The position numbers and the translations under genes were made by a program. From the NCBI RefSeq assembly GCF_023718305.1, contig NZ_QEYO01000001.1, forward strand, positions 310,001-374,000: DNA of 64,000 nucleotides. Direction: 5' to 3'. The stretch is from Gramella sp. AN32 (lineage in GTDB: Bacteria; Bacteroidota; Bacteroidia; Flavobacteriales; Flavobacteriaceae). Below are positions 49,777 through 58,333 of the stretch, in pieces. Numbering within the stretch: the first letter of the stretch is position 1; the number at the start of each line of letters is the position of its first letter. The notes under the pieces are model-generated. The model worked only from the letters and a program-made list of their open reading frames with translations, searched no databases and had not been told where the DNA came from.

Positions 49777-50247
49777 ATGGATGATAAAAAACCTTTAAAA
49801 CGTCACGAAGCCTTGAAACCGCTTAGCCGCCAACATCATTTTGGTTTGCTATTTTCTTGGAAACTGCGCAAAGGATTTGCAGGAAATATTTCTGTAAATC
49901 GGTTAAAAGCTTATGCAGACTGGTTCTTTGTGCATGAAATCGAACCGCATTTTAAACTGGAAGAAGATCATATTTTTCCAATTTTAGGCGTCAGGGATGC
50001 ACTAATAGTGCGTGCTTTAAAAGAACACCGTCGTATTGAACGCCTTTTTCACGATCAGGACAATCCCAAAAATTCCCTAAGTCTTTTAGAAGAAGAACTG
50101 GAGGCACATATCCGCTTTGAAGAACGAGTCTTGTTTGCTGAAATCCAAAAAGTGGCTACACAACAGGAACTCAAAAAAATTGAGGAAATACATTTCGAGA
50201 TAGGATCTAAAGAAGAATACATGGATACATTCTGGGAAAAAAATTAA
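49777..50247 (+). CDS. Hemerythrin-domain protein
   Basis: The 156-residue helical protein has the diiron-type ligand pattern: H20-H21 (RQHHFG), H53 and H58 with E62-E63 and H65 (HEIEPHFKLEEDHIFP), H84 (KEHRRIE), and H111 with E115 (AHIRFEER). Such proteins bind a non-heme diiron centre and interact with O2 or NO. It sits between the thioredoxin-like gene and ric. A role in NO or iron handling alongside Ric is likely but inferred. Confidence 0.87.
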   Translation: MDDKKPLKRHEALKPLSRQHHFGLLFSWKLRKGFAGNISVNRLKAYADWFFVHEIEPHFKLEEDHIFPILGVRDALIVRALKEHRRIERLFHDQDNPKNSLSLLEEELEAHIRFEERVLFAEIQKVATQQELKKIEEIHFEIGSKEEYMDTFWEKN

Positions 50248-50262
50248 ACAGAAAAAAATTTA

Positions 50263-50287
50263 TTCTTATTTCGGACAAATTTGTCAT
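50263..50287 (+). promoter_or_regulatory. Putative NO-responsive operator and -33 element of ric
   Basis: TTCTTATTT-CG-GACAAATTTGTC-AT lies 79 bp before the ric ATG. GACAAATTTGTC is a perfect 12-bp palindrome, and its TTTG (50280-50283) is 20 bp before TATTTTAC (50304-50311), a weak -7 element. The same arrangement with 19 of 23 shared positions precedes the rrf2 gene at 54892. A repressor bound here would block the -33 contact. Confidence 0.65.
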
Positions 50288-50365
50288 TTTATGATAAAGA
50301 TCATATTTTACATTCCAGGTGTTGTAGAAATTTGAAATAAATACTAAAAATTATAAATCTGTAAT

Positions 50366-51097
50366 ATGGAAAATTTAATAGAAAAACCAATCGGACAAAT
50401 TGTAGCAGAAGACTACCGAACCGCGCAAATTTTTAAAAATCATAAAATCGATTTCTGTTGCCAGGGAAACAGGAGCATCCAGGAGGCTGCAGAGAAAAGT
50501 AAAATAGAGGCTCAAGTGCTTATCAACGAAATTAATGCGATTCAGCAGGAAGTAAAAAAAGCCACGGTTGATTATAAAACCTGGCCTTTAGATCTTCTGG
50601 CAGATTATATCGAGAAAAAGCACCATCGTTATGTAGAAGAAAAAATTCCGGTATTAAAGCCTTACCTGGAAAAATTGTGCAGGGTCCACGGGGAGCGTCA
50701 TCCTGAACTGTTTGAGATCACAGAACATTTCAACAAATCTGCTGGCGAACTTGCAGCGCATATGAAAAAGGAAGAAATCATCCTTTTCCCCGCAATTCGT
50801 AAAATGGTGCAGGCAAAACAGACCGGAAACAAGCTGGAGAAACCACATTTTGGAACCGTGCAAAACCCCATACAAATGATGATGATGGAACATGAAACCG
50901 AAGGGGAACGCTTTAGATTGATCGATGATTTAAGCAATAACTACACCCCTCCCCAGGACGCCTGTAACACCTATAGAGTAACTTTTGCCTTACTTCAGGA
51001 ATTTGAAACCGATCTTCACCAACATATACATTTAGAAAACAACATCCTGTTCCCAAAATCTGCAGAACTGGAAAAAGAGCTTAATAGCGAAAAATAG
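50366..51097 (+). CDS. ric: Iron-sulfur cluster repair protein Ric (ScdA/YtfE)
   Basis: The 243-residue protein has the N-terminal ScdA_N domain with FKNHKIDFCCQGNRS (C31-C32), then a hemerythrin-like diiron domain. Ligands include H86-H87, H108, H132 with E136, H176 with E180, and H218/H222 with E224. Ric proteins restore Fe-S clusters damaged by nitric oxide and oxidants, supplying iron from the diiron centre. The gene sits 97 bp before norB, and an operator-like motif precedes it, so both are probably induced by NO. Confidence 0.95.
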   Translation: MENLIEKPIGQIVAEDYRTAQIFKNHKIDFCCQGNRSIQEAAEKSKIEAQVLINEINAIQQEVKKATVDYKTWPLDLLADYIEKKHHRYVEEKIPVLKPYLEKLCRVHGERHPELFEITEHFNKSAGELAAHMKKEEIILFPAIRKMVQAKQTGNKLEKPHFGTVQNPIQMMMMEHETEGERFRLIDDLSNNYTPPQDACNTYRVTFALLQEFETDLHQHIHLENNILFPKSAELEKELNSEK

Positions 51098-51194
51098 AAT
51101 ATACACTTAAATTTATCTGGTTTTATCCCGTATAGCTGTCGGCACCTGATAGGTTTTCTTATTAAAAAATCATCCTCATCTAAAATTAATTTTT

Positions 51195-53444
51195 ATGTCT
51201 AAAGAAAAAAAACTTTGGATTGCTTTTGCGTTTATTGTTAGTGTTTCCTTTGCCGTTCTGGGTTATTACGGTTTTGAGATTTACCAAAAAGCGCCTCCAA
51301 TGCCCAGTCAGGTTGTAAGTTCAGATGGTACGGTGGTTTTTGAAGGACAGGATATTAAAGATGGCCAGAATGTATGGCAGAGTATGGGGGGCCAGGAAGT
51401 AGGCTCTATTTGGGGGCATGGGGCCTATACCGCCCCGGACTGGACTGCAGACTGGTTACACCGGGAAGCATTGTATATCCTGAATCACTGGTCCGAGGAG
51501 GAATACTCGATATCCTATGAAAATCTTGGCAGTGAACAGCAAGCGGGGCTGGAACGGCGGTTGCAGATAGAAATGCGCGAAAACACCTATAATGAAGCCG
51601 ATAACACAATCACTATTTCCCCAATTCGAGCCGAAGCAGTGGAATATTTGAATAGCTATTACAAAGGCTTGTTTATGGAGAATCCCGAGTTGGATGAGCT
51701 TCGGAATAATTATGCCATTCCCAAGAATTCGATAAAGGATGAAACCAGGATGCGACAAATGACCGGGTTCTTCTTTTGGGCTTCCTGGGCGGCCATCACA
51801 GAAAGGCCGGGATCTGATGTTACCTATACACATAACTGGCCACCAGATGATCTTATTGGCAATAAAGCTACGGGGGATCTGCTCCTTTGGACAGGTTTTA
51901 GCATTATCCTGCTTCTCTTTGGTATTGGAATGATGATCTTTTACCACGCCCGGATGAAGGAGGAAGAGCAGCCGGAAAGGCCGGTCGAAGATCCTTTAAT
52001 GCGGCAATCAATTACCCCGTCTATGCTCGCCGTCAAGAAATACCTATGGGTGGTGAGCCTGCTTATTTTGGTGCAGGTAACCTTTGGAGTGGTTACCGCC
52101 CATTATGGTGTGGAAGGCGATGCTTTTTATGGCTTTAAATTAGCCGACATATTGCCTTATTCAATTTCGAGGACCTGGCATGTGCAACTGGGAATTCTTT
52201 GGATCGCGACGGCCTGGCTGGCCACAGGTCTTTATATTGCCCCGGCGGTTTCCGGGAAAGATCCAAAATATCAAAAATTTGGGGTCAATTTCCTTTTTAT
52301 CTGCCTGCTTATTATTGTACTTGGGTCCATGGCCGGACAGTGGATGGGAGTAATGCAAAAACTTGGGCTGGCTGAAAATTTCTGGTTTGGGCATCAGGGC
52401 TACGAATATGTTGATCTTGGCCGTTTCTGGCAAATCTTTCTGCTGGTAGGATTATTTGTTTGGCTCGCACTTATGGTAAGGCCACTTTTACCGGTAATTA
52501 GAAGCAAAACTTCAGAAAGGAATTTATTGATCATGTTTTTGGTTTCTTCCGCAGCTATTGCGTTGTTTTATGCAGCCGGTTTGATGTGGGGTCGCCAAAC
52601 CAACCTGGCCATAGCCGAATACTGGCGCTGGTGGGTGGTGCACCTTTGGGTAGAAGGCTTTTTTGAAGTTTTCGCTACGGTGGTTTCGGCTTTTCTCTTT
52701 GTAAGGCTAGGATTATTACGTACCAAAACCGCAACCCTAAGCGTTCTTTTGGCAACTATCATTTTCTTATCTGGTGGGATATTGGGAACCTTCCACCACC
52801 TTTATTTTAGTGGCACCCCTACCGCGGTCATGGCTCTTGGGGCCACCTTCAGTGCCTTGGAAGTTGTTCCGCTGGTATTAATTGGCTATGAAGTTTACGA
52901 AAATTATATGCTTAGCAAGGCGACCCAATGGCTTAAAGACTATAAATGGCCTATTTACTGCCTCATCGCCGTCGCCTTCTGGAATTTTCTGGGTGCAGGG
53001 ATTTTCGGGTTTATTATTAATCCGCCTATAGCCCTGTACTATATGCAGGGATTGAACACTACCGCCGTTCACGCCCACACCGCATTGTTCGGGGTTTATG
53101 GAATGCTGGGGATTGGACTGATGCTTTTTGTACTGCGTAGTTTATACCGGGTTAAAATTTGGAACAACAAATTGCTGAGTTTTAGTTTCTGGTCCATAAA
53201 CATCGGTTTACTATTGATGGTGTTGTTAAGCGTCCTCCCAATTGGCTTACTGCAAACCATAGCCAGCGTGAATGAAGGAATGTGGTATGCCCGTTCCGCA
53301 GAATTTATGCAGCAACCCGGCATGGACACACTACGATGGCTACGGGTAATAGGAGACACTATTTTTGCCATTGGGTTAATAGCTTTTGTATGGTTTGTAT
53401 TTACCATAAACCGGAATAAAGAAATCCCAATAGAGAAAAAGTAG
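51195..53444 (+). CDS. norB: Quinol-dependent nitric oxide reductase (qNOR)
   Basis: The 749-residue protein has an N-terminal helix and periplasmic domain of about 210 residues (GQDIKDGQNVWQSMGGQEVGSIWGHGAY...) without a CxxCH motif, as in the single-subunit quinol-linked enzymes. Twelve further helices follow. H329 and H628 would bind low-spin heme b, H626 high-spin heme b3, and H483, H534 and H535 the non-heme iron FeB, with E487 in HLWVEGFFE. It reduces 2 NO to N2O at the inner membrane using quinol. No nirS/nirK nitrite reductase is in the window, so the role could be NO detoxification or the tail of a partial denitrification chain. Confidence 0.95.
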   Translation: MSKEKKLWIAFAFIVSVSFAVLGYYGFEIYQKAPPMPSQVVSSDGTVVFEGQDIKDGQNVWQSMGGQEVGSIWGHGAYTAPDWTADWLHREALYILNHWSEEEYSISYENLGSEQQAGLERRLQIEMRENTYNEADNTITISPIRAEAVEYLNSYYKGLFMENPELDELRNNYAIPKNSIKDETRMRQMTGFFFWASWAAITERPGSDVTYTHNWPPDDLIGNKATGDLLLWTGFSIILLLFGIGMMIFYHARMKEEEQPERPVEDPLMRQSITPSMLAVKKYLWVVSLLILVQVTFGVVTAHYGVEGDAFYGFKLADILPYSISRTWHVQLGILWIATAWLATGLYIAPAVSGKDPKYQKFGVNFLFICLLIIVLGSMAGQWMGVMQKLGLAENFWFGHQGYEYVDLGRFWQIFLLVGLFVWLALMVRPLLPVIRSKTSERNLLIMFLVSSAAIALFYAAGLMWGRQTNLAIAEYWRWWVVHLWVEGFFEVFATVVSAFLFVRLGLLRTKTATLSVLLATIIFLSGGILGTFHHLYFSGTPTAVMALGATFSALEVVPLVLIGYEVYENYMLSKATQWLKDYKWPIYCLIAVAFWNFLGAGIFGFIINPPIALYYMQGLNTTAVHAHTALFGVYGMLGIGLMLFVLRSLYRVKIWNNKLLSFSFWSINIGLLLMVLLSVLPIGLLQTIASVNEGMWYARSAEFMQQPGMDTLRWLRVIGDTIFAIGLIAFVWFVFTINRNKEIPIEKK

Positions 53445-53461
53445 GGGTTTTAAAAAAGAAG

Positions 53462-53535
53462 GGGGCAGTTTTAAAATCTAAATTATGCGGGAAAATCAGA
53501 GCCTGTAATTTGTTAGATTTAAACTGCTCCTTTTT
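53462..53535 (+). terminator. Stem-loop with trailing T-tract after norB
   Basis: GGGGCAGTTTTAAAATCTAA (53462-53481) pairs imperfectly with TTAGATTTAAACTGCTCC (53513-53530) across a loop of about 31 nt, followed by TTTTT. It lies between norB and the oxidase-like gene. The long loop is unusual for an intrinsic terminator, so partial read-through or mRNA stabilisation is also possible. Confidence 0.45.
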
Positions 53536-53570
53536 ATATTTACATCGAATAATTCTGAAAATTTTATCTA

Positions 53571-54785
53571 TTGGTGCAGCTCTTAAAAAAACATACCAAC
53601 ATTGCCCTGGCCTATTTTCTGCTAGTGGGTTTAATGGGCGTTTTTTTGAGGTTATTCTATATTTTTCCTATTCCGGCAAATTACGGGTTTATAGTGCATG
53701 CGCATTCCCACGTCGCCCTACTGGGCTGGGTGTATATAGCGCTGGTCACCCTAATCTATAAGCTCTATTTATCGGAAACCGGAAAATCACGTCTCTATAG
53801 ACGTATTATCTGGTTCACCAATATTTGTATTATAGGCATGCTGCTTAGTTTTCCATTTCAGGGCTACGCATTTATATCTATAATTTTCTCCACGCTGTTT
53901 CTTATCGCCACGTATTGGCTGGCCTGGTTTATCTTTAAACATATTCCCAAAAAGTATAAAAAAGCTAATTCCTATGTATGTATAAAGGCTTCAATTTGGT
54001 ATATGATTTTATCCAGCATTGGGCCGTGGGCGGTTGGGGGTGTTATGGCCACCCTGGGCAAGGCTTCTGTCTGGTATAAGCTCTCAATCTACTTCTATTT
54101 GCACTTTCAATATAACGGCTGGTTTATACTGGCGCTCATCGGAATCTTGTTTTACATAATGGAACAGCTTTCTGTTAAAACAGACCGGAAACAGTTCCGT
54201 AGCTTCTTTCTACTGCTCAACATCAGCATCATTCTAAGCTTTTTCCTTTCGGTATTATGGACAAAACCACCCGTTATTTTTTATATCCTGGCGGCAGTGG
54301 GCGCCATAGTACAGATGCTTGCATTCTATTATTTCTTCAGAATTCTTCACGACGCATGGCCGGTTTTTAAAAAGAAGCTATCCCCGAGGGTGCTGAAACT
54401 TTTAAAGCTTAGCGGACTTTTATTGACAGTTAAAATTCTATTTCAACTCCTAAGCGCGCTCCCCTATTTTGCCAACCTGGCCCTTCTTTATAAAGATTTC
54501 GTGATTGGTTATTTGCATTGGACTTTTCTGGGAGTGGTGAGCCTGTGCCTGTTCGCATTTCTGGAACACTTTAAATTGGTAAGACTTAATTGGCAAATAT
54601 TGATCTTATACCTTATAGGCTTTATCTTTTCTGAATTACTAATTTTTTATAGAGGCATGCAACTCTGGCTAAGATGGCCTTCTTTTGCTGAATACCCTGT
54701 ACTGTTAACCATAATAAGCGCATTGATCCCACTGGCCGTGGGTATTTTATTGGTGAAAAATTTGACTTCTAATACTAAGTTTTGA
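53571..54785 (+). CDS. Heme-copper-oxidase-like membrane protein lacking the His-His pair
   Basis: The 404-residue protein has about 11-12 membrane helices. HAHSHVALLGWVY (H43, H45, H47) resembles the heme-ligand helix II of oxidase subunit I. YLHFQYNGWFILALIGILFYIM (H178) resembles the helix with the first CuB/FeB ligand, and IGYLHWTFLGVVSLCLFAFLEH (H316) the helix X region. The helix that should carry His-His reads WTKPPVIFYIL instead, so a complete binuclear site is absent. The start is TTG 53571 or GTG 53574; no ATG precedes the first helix. It lies between norB and the Rrf2 regulator. A heme-binding sensor, assembly factor or transporter of the NO system is possible; function unknown. 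Confidence 0.8.
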   Translation: MVQLLKKHTNIALAYFLLVGLMGVFLRLFYIFPIPANYGFIVHAHSHVALLGWVYIALVTLIYKLYLSETGKSRLYRRIIWFTNICIIGMLLSFPFQGYAFISIIFSTLFLIATYWLAWFIFKHIPKKYKKANSYVCIKASIWYMILSSIGPWAVGGVMATLGKASVWYKLSIYFYLHFQYNGWFILALIGILFYIMEQLSVKTDRKQFRSFFLLLNISIILSFFLSVLWTKPPVIFYILAAVGAIVQMLAFYYFFRILHDAWPVFKKKLSPRVLKLLKLSGLLLTVKILFQLLSALPYFANLALLYKDFVIGYLHWTFLGVVSLCLFAFLEHFKLVRLNWQILILYLIGFIFSELLIFYRGMQLWLRWPSFAEYPVLLTIISALIPLAVGILLVKNLTSNTKF

Positions 54786-54891
54786 AATTGCCAATTTTAT
54801 GATAATCTCTAAAGAGCTCTTTACTATTTCTATAATTCTGAATATTTCAGAAAATGAAATTCAGCCTTAGATTGGAAAATTAAAGTTAGAT

Positions 54892-54925
54892 TTCTTATTT
54901 ATGATAACTTTGTCCGAAATAAGAA
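54892..54925. promoter_or_regulatory. Putative operator of the rrf2 gene (shared with ric)
   Basis: TTCTTATTT and AAATAAGAA form a perfect 9-bp inverted repeat around ATGATAACTTTGTCCG. The first 23 bp share 19 positions with the ric operator (TTCTTATTT-N2-GA-N-AA-N-TTTGTC). The site covers the promoter's TTTG, as expected for autoregulation by a repressor. Confidence 0.7.
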
Positions 54926-54940
54926 AATAACCTACCTTTG
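54909..54940 (+). promoter_or_regulatory. Bacteroidota-type promoter of the rrf2 gene
   Basis: TTTG at 54909-54912 is followed after 20 bp by TACCTTTG at 54933-54940, a full match to the TTTG-N19-21-TAnnTTTG consensus. The -7 element ends 23 bp before the ATG at 54964. Confidence 0.7.
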
Positions 54941-54963
54941 AAATAATTATAATTCTAAAATAA

Positions 54964-55398
54964 ATGTTTTCAAAAGCCTGTGAATATGGTATTAAAGCCA
55001 GTACTTATATAGCACTACAATCCCTGGAAGGAAAACGGGTAAGCCTTAAAGAGATTGCAAGCGAAATTGATTCGCCCGTGGCTTTCACCGCTAAGATATT
55101 GCATCAATTGGCCAAGAACGATATTTTGGAATCTGTCAAAGGTCCATATGGCGGGTTTCAAATACAGAAGGAAAGAATTGATGCTATTAAGCTAGCCGAT
55201 ATTGTTTATGCAATAGATGGCGACTCAATTTATAAAGGTTGCGCCTTAGGCTTTAATGAGTGTAATGCTAAGCAGCCCTGCCCCTTACATGACAAATTTG
55301 TTGGAATTCGGGATGAACTTAAACATATGCTTGAAAATACAAGTTTATATGAACTTGCATCTGGATTGGAAGTAGGCTTAACTTATTTGAAACGATAA
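54964..55398 (+). CDS. Rrf2-family Fe-S regulator (NsrR/IscR type)
   Basis: The 144-residue protein has an N-terminal winged helix-turn-helix (ACEYGIKASTYIALQSLEGKRVSLKEIASEIDSP) and wing GPYGGFQIQK. C93, C100 and C106 (GCALGFNECNAKQPC) match the three-cysteine cluster site of Rrf2 proteins, with 6- and 5-residue spacers. NsrR and IscR hold Fe-S clusters there, which NO destroys, releasing DNA. The gene is flanked by NO and oxidase genes, and its own promoter carries the same motif as ric, so an NO-sensing repressor is the best reading. NsrR versus IscR-like assignment is not certain. Confidence 0.9.
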   Translation: MFSKACEYGIKASTYIALQSLEGKRVSLKEIASEIDSPVAFTAKILHQLAKNDILESVKGPYGGFQIQKERIDAIKLADIVYAIDGDSIYKGCALGFNECNAKQPCPLHDKFVGIRDELKHMLENTSLYELASGLEVGLTYLKR

Positions 55399-55493
55399 GA
55401 GTTTTATAATAAAATTTCTTAAAACTGACTATCCCCGAGGCAAGCCGTAGAGGTATTTAAAATAAATGACAAAAAGGTCTTAATATCTGTTTT

Positions 55494-57302
55494 ATGAAAA
55501 TATTCCATTTTATAATTTTCATTTTCACGCTGGTCTTACCGGGTATTATCCATGCCCAGGGCAAAAATGTTTCTACAGAGAGCTGGATAACCAGCCCGGG
55601 CATTTTAGGCACAATCGTACTAATTACGATTGTCCTGGTGGTGGCCATCATTATTTTTCTAACCCACATCAATTCATATCTGGATGCAATTAAAAAGAGA
55701 CAGGAGGTTAAAACACGAACGGCATTTGATGATGAACTAGTTGCTTTAGAAGAGAGTCATATTGATACCATTCTTGAAAAAAGAAAAGCTGCACTTCACT
55801 ATAAACTAAAGGGAAATGAGTTAAGCGGAGACAATGAAGTATTCGATAAAAAAGGTTTGATTCAAAAAATTACGAACGATCCCAATAATGCCTATTTTGA
55901 CGAAAAAAAGAAAACTTCCCTTAGTCTGGAAACCCCGGAACCCCTTAAAAAAATTGTGATTTATTACATAGGGGCTGCTATTTGTTGGTTGGTACTGGGA
56001 ACCCTGATAGGACAATATTTGGGAATGAAATTTATATGGCCCGAAATGGATAACCAGTCCTGGCTTTCTTTTGGAAGGTTACGCCCTGTACATACCAATA
56101 TGGTGTTTTGGGGTTGGTCTTCCCTGGCTATGATTGGTTTGGGCTATTTTGTGATCGCCCGTACCTCCAATACTATAATCCATAGCTATAAATGGGCCTG
56201 GCGGGCATGGATACTTATCAATTCTTCTGTAATACTGGGTAGTATTTTTTTAATGGCCGGGATTAATAACGGGAGTGGTGAATATCGTGAATATATATGG
56301 CCGGTAATGCTGCTCTTTGCCATCGCCCTGGTGATCACTTTTTTTAATTTTTACAAAACTGTTGCCCATAGAAAAATTTCAGAAATATACATCTCCAACT
56401 GGTTTATTCTCGCTTCTTTGGTTTGGACTATTGTTCTGGCCATTATAGGCTATTTGCCTTTTTATCAGAATGGTCTGGGAGAAACCGTAATCCAGGGCTA
56501 TTATATGCACCAGGGGGTGGGAATGTGGTTTATGACCTTCACCCTGGGCCTGGTATATTATTACTTACCCTCAGCCTTAAACAAACCTATTTATTCCTAT
56601 TCCCTGGGAGTGTTGGCTTTTTGGACCCAAATGCTTTTTTATACGATGATTGGGACGCATCATTTTGTATTTAGTCCCCTACCCTGGTGGTTACAAACAA
56701 CCGCCATTGTATTTAGTGCGGGAATGTTTATTCCGGTGGTGGCTGGTACCACTAATTTTTTAATGACGATGAAAGGGAGCTGGAGCCATATTTCCAAAAG
56801 TTATGTATTGCCTTTTTTTCTGGTTGGTACCCTGTTTTATTTTGTAGGCTCTACCCAGGGAAGTTTCCAGGCATTTCGTTTTACCAATTATGTATGGCAT
56901 TTCACCGATTTCAATGTGGCCCATTCCCACATGACGATGTATGGAATAATAGCATTTTTCTTATGGGCCGCGATCTACGCCATTCTACCAAAATTGACCG
57001 GGAAAGAACCACCTCAGGTATTGGTGGGAGCACATTTTTGGATGGCATTTATCGGCCTTTTTGCCTATATGGTTTCACTTATGGTAGGTGGCACCTATAA
57101 GGGGTTAAGTTGGATAGAAGGAAATGCGTTTATTGAGTCTGTAATATTGATGAAACCCTATTGGGTATGGCGGGCTATTGGTGGTTCGCTTATGTTTACG
57201 TCCCATCTCATTTTTGCGTATAATTTCTATTACATCGTTAAAAACCGGAAACAGGTTCTGGTATCCGAAGCCACAAAACCTGTAGAAGAGATTACTGTTT
57301 AA
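55494..57302 (+). CDS. ccoN: cbb3-type (C-family) oxidase catalytic subunit with N-terminal extension
   Basis: The 602-residue protein carries all C-family heme-copper ligands. H200 (RPVHTNMVFWGW) and H479 bind low-spin heme, H477 high-spin heme, and H339, H389 and H390 CuB. Y383, six residues before H389, matches the cross-linked catalytic tyrosine of cbb3 oxidases, which argues for O2 reduction rather than NO reduction. The first 150 residues are extra: a signal-like helix (FHFIIFIFTLVLPGIIHA), a second helix (31-57) and a charged cytosolic or periplasmic segment. Flavobacterial housekeeping cbb3 enzymes usually have a CcoN-CcoO fusion, so this is a divergent, possibly accessory enzyme. No ccoG, ccoI or ccoS gene is nearby. 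Confidence 0.88.
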   Translation: MKIFHFIIFIFTLVLPGIIHAQGKNVSTESWITSPGILGTIVLITIVLVVAIIIFLTHINSYLDAIKKRQEVKTRTAFDDELVALEESHIDTILEKRKAALHYKLKGNELSGDNEVFDKKGLIQKITNDPNNAYFDEKKKTSLSLETPEPLKKIVIYYIGAAICWLVLGTLIGQYLGMKFIWPEMDNQSWLSFGRLRPVHTNMVFWGWSSLAMIGLGYFVIARTSNTIIHSYKWAWRAWILINSSVILGSIFLMAGINNGSGEYREYIWPVMLLFAIALVITFFNFYKTVAHRKISEIYISNWFILASLVWTIVLAIIGYLPFYQNGLGETVIQGYYMHQGVGMWFMTFTLGLVYYYLPSALNKPIYSYSLGVLAFWTQMLFYTMIGTHHFVFSPLPWWLQTTAIVFSAGMFIPVVAGTTNFLMTMKGSWSHISKSYVLPFFLVGTLFYFVGSTQGSFQAFRFTNYVWHFTDFNVAHSHMTMYGIIAFFLWAAIYAILPKLTGKEPPQVLVGAHFWMAFIGLFAYMVSLMVGGTYKGLSWIEGNAFIESVILMKPYWVWRAIGGSLMFTSHLIFAYNFYYIVKNRKQVLVSEATKPVEEITV

Positions 57303-57316
57303 TATAATTTTTAAAA

Positions 57317-58330
57317 ATGCTCAATTTTCATAAAGAACATAAAAACCTGGTGCTTGCAGCGCTTATCATATTTGTGGCTTTAAGCATTCTTGTGGCAATC
57401 GTTCCTGCGTATCAAATGCAGGCCACAGTTCCAATACCATCGCAAGAAGCATTGACAAGTCAGCAAGAAAAAGGATTGCGGGTTTATGTTTCTGAAAACT
57501 GTGCTGCCTGTCATACCCAACAGGTACGTGGTATTGAAATGGATAATATGTGGGGTGACCGGCCTTCCCTCCCATCAGATTATTATTACAGCAAACAGCG
57601 CCTGGATGTATGGAGGCAATCCCCATCAGTTTTGGGAAGTGAACGTACGGGCCCGGATTTGACAAATATTGGCGCACGGCAACCCAGTGATGATTGGCAT
57701 TTAATGCATTTATATAATCCGCGTTCGGTAGTTTCAGAATCTATCATGCCGTCCTATTCCTGGTTATTCAAAGAAGTAGACAGTACTGCGGTTACCGAAG
57801 AAGATGTTGTGCTCTCTATTCCAAAAGAATTTTTTAATAAACCCGGGAAAAAAATCATAGCATCCCAGGAAGCCTTAGACCTGGTAGCTTATTTAAAATC
57901 TTTGAAACAAACAGAGTTACCCGATGGAAGTGTTCCACAATTTATCCCGGCCTTAAAGGAAATACAAACCGGAAATATGGGCGACGGCAACACTGGTACC
58001 GGTCCTAATGGTGCAAAATTATATAATGCCACCTGTGTTGCCTGCCACCAGGCGAATGGGAAAGGAGTTCCCGGAGCCTTTCCTCCCCTGGCTGGCAGCG
58101 GATTTGTAAATGATGAAAACCCGGAAATGCTAATTAAAATTATCCTCCAGGGATATGACGCAAGAAGTGAATTTGCAGTGATGCCCCCTTTTGCCGATCA
58201 GCTTTCCGATGCTGAAGTTGCGGCCATTGCAACCCACGAGCGGAGTAGCTGGGGTAATGACGCCCCTGCGGTTACAGAAGAAGATGTGAAAAAAATAAGG
58301 GATTACATCAACAATGAATTAAACCAATAG
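57317..58330 (+). CDS. ccoO: CcoO-CcoP-like di-heme cytochrome c subunit
   Basis: The 337-residue protein has one N-terminal membrane helix (about 9-31) and two heme c sites. CAACH (62-66) is followed by DRPSLPSDYYY, SERTGPDLTNIG, DDWHLMHLYNPRSVV and MPSYSWLF, the CcoO sequence. CVACH (240-244) with VMPPF (M289 as likely axial ligand) forms a CcoP-like second cytochrome c domain. It passes electrons to the catalytic subunit. Fusion of a CcoO module to a single CcoP-type domain in one chain is unusual. It starts 14 bp after ccoN. Confidence 0.9.
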   Translation: MLNFHKEHKNLVLAALIIFVALSILVAIVPAYQMQATVPIPSQEALTSQQEKGLRVYVSENCAACHTQQVRGIEMDNMWGDRPSLPSDYYYSKQRLDVWRQSPSVLGSERTGPDLTNIGARQPSDDWHLMHLYNPRSVVSESIMPSYSWLFKEVDSTAVTEEDVVLSIPKEFFNKPGKKIIASQEALDLVAYLKSLKQTELPDGSVPQFIPALKEIQTGNMGDGNTGTGPNGAKLYNATCVACHQANGKGVPGAFPPLAGSGFVNDENPEMLIKIILQGYDARSEFAVMPPFADQLSDAEVAAIATHERSSWGNDAPAVTEEDVKKIRDYINNELNQ

Positions 58331-58333
58331 AAA

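Noticed and set aside
51098..51194. Separate operator for norB (TTTTCTTATTAAAAAATCAT)
   Set aside because: Only the first arm is similar; the GAnAAnTTTGTC half is missing. norB may depend on the ric promoter instead.
55494..58330. Operon read as a cytochrome c-dependent NO reductase (NorBC)
   Set aside because: Tyr383 stands six residues before the His-His pair as in cbb3 oxidases, and the partner has CcoO sequence blocks rather than a small NorC.
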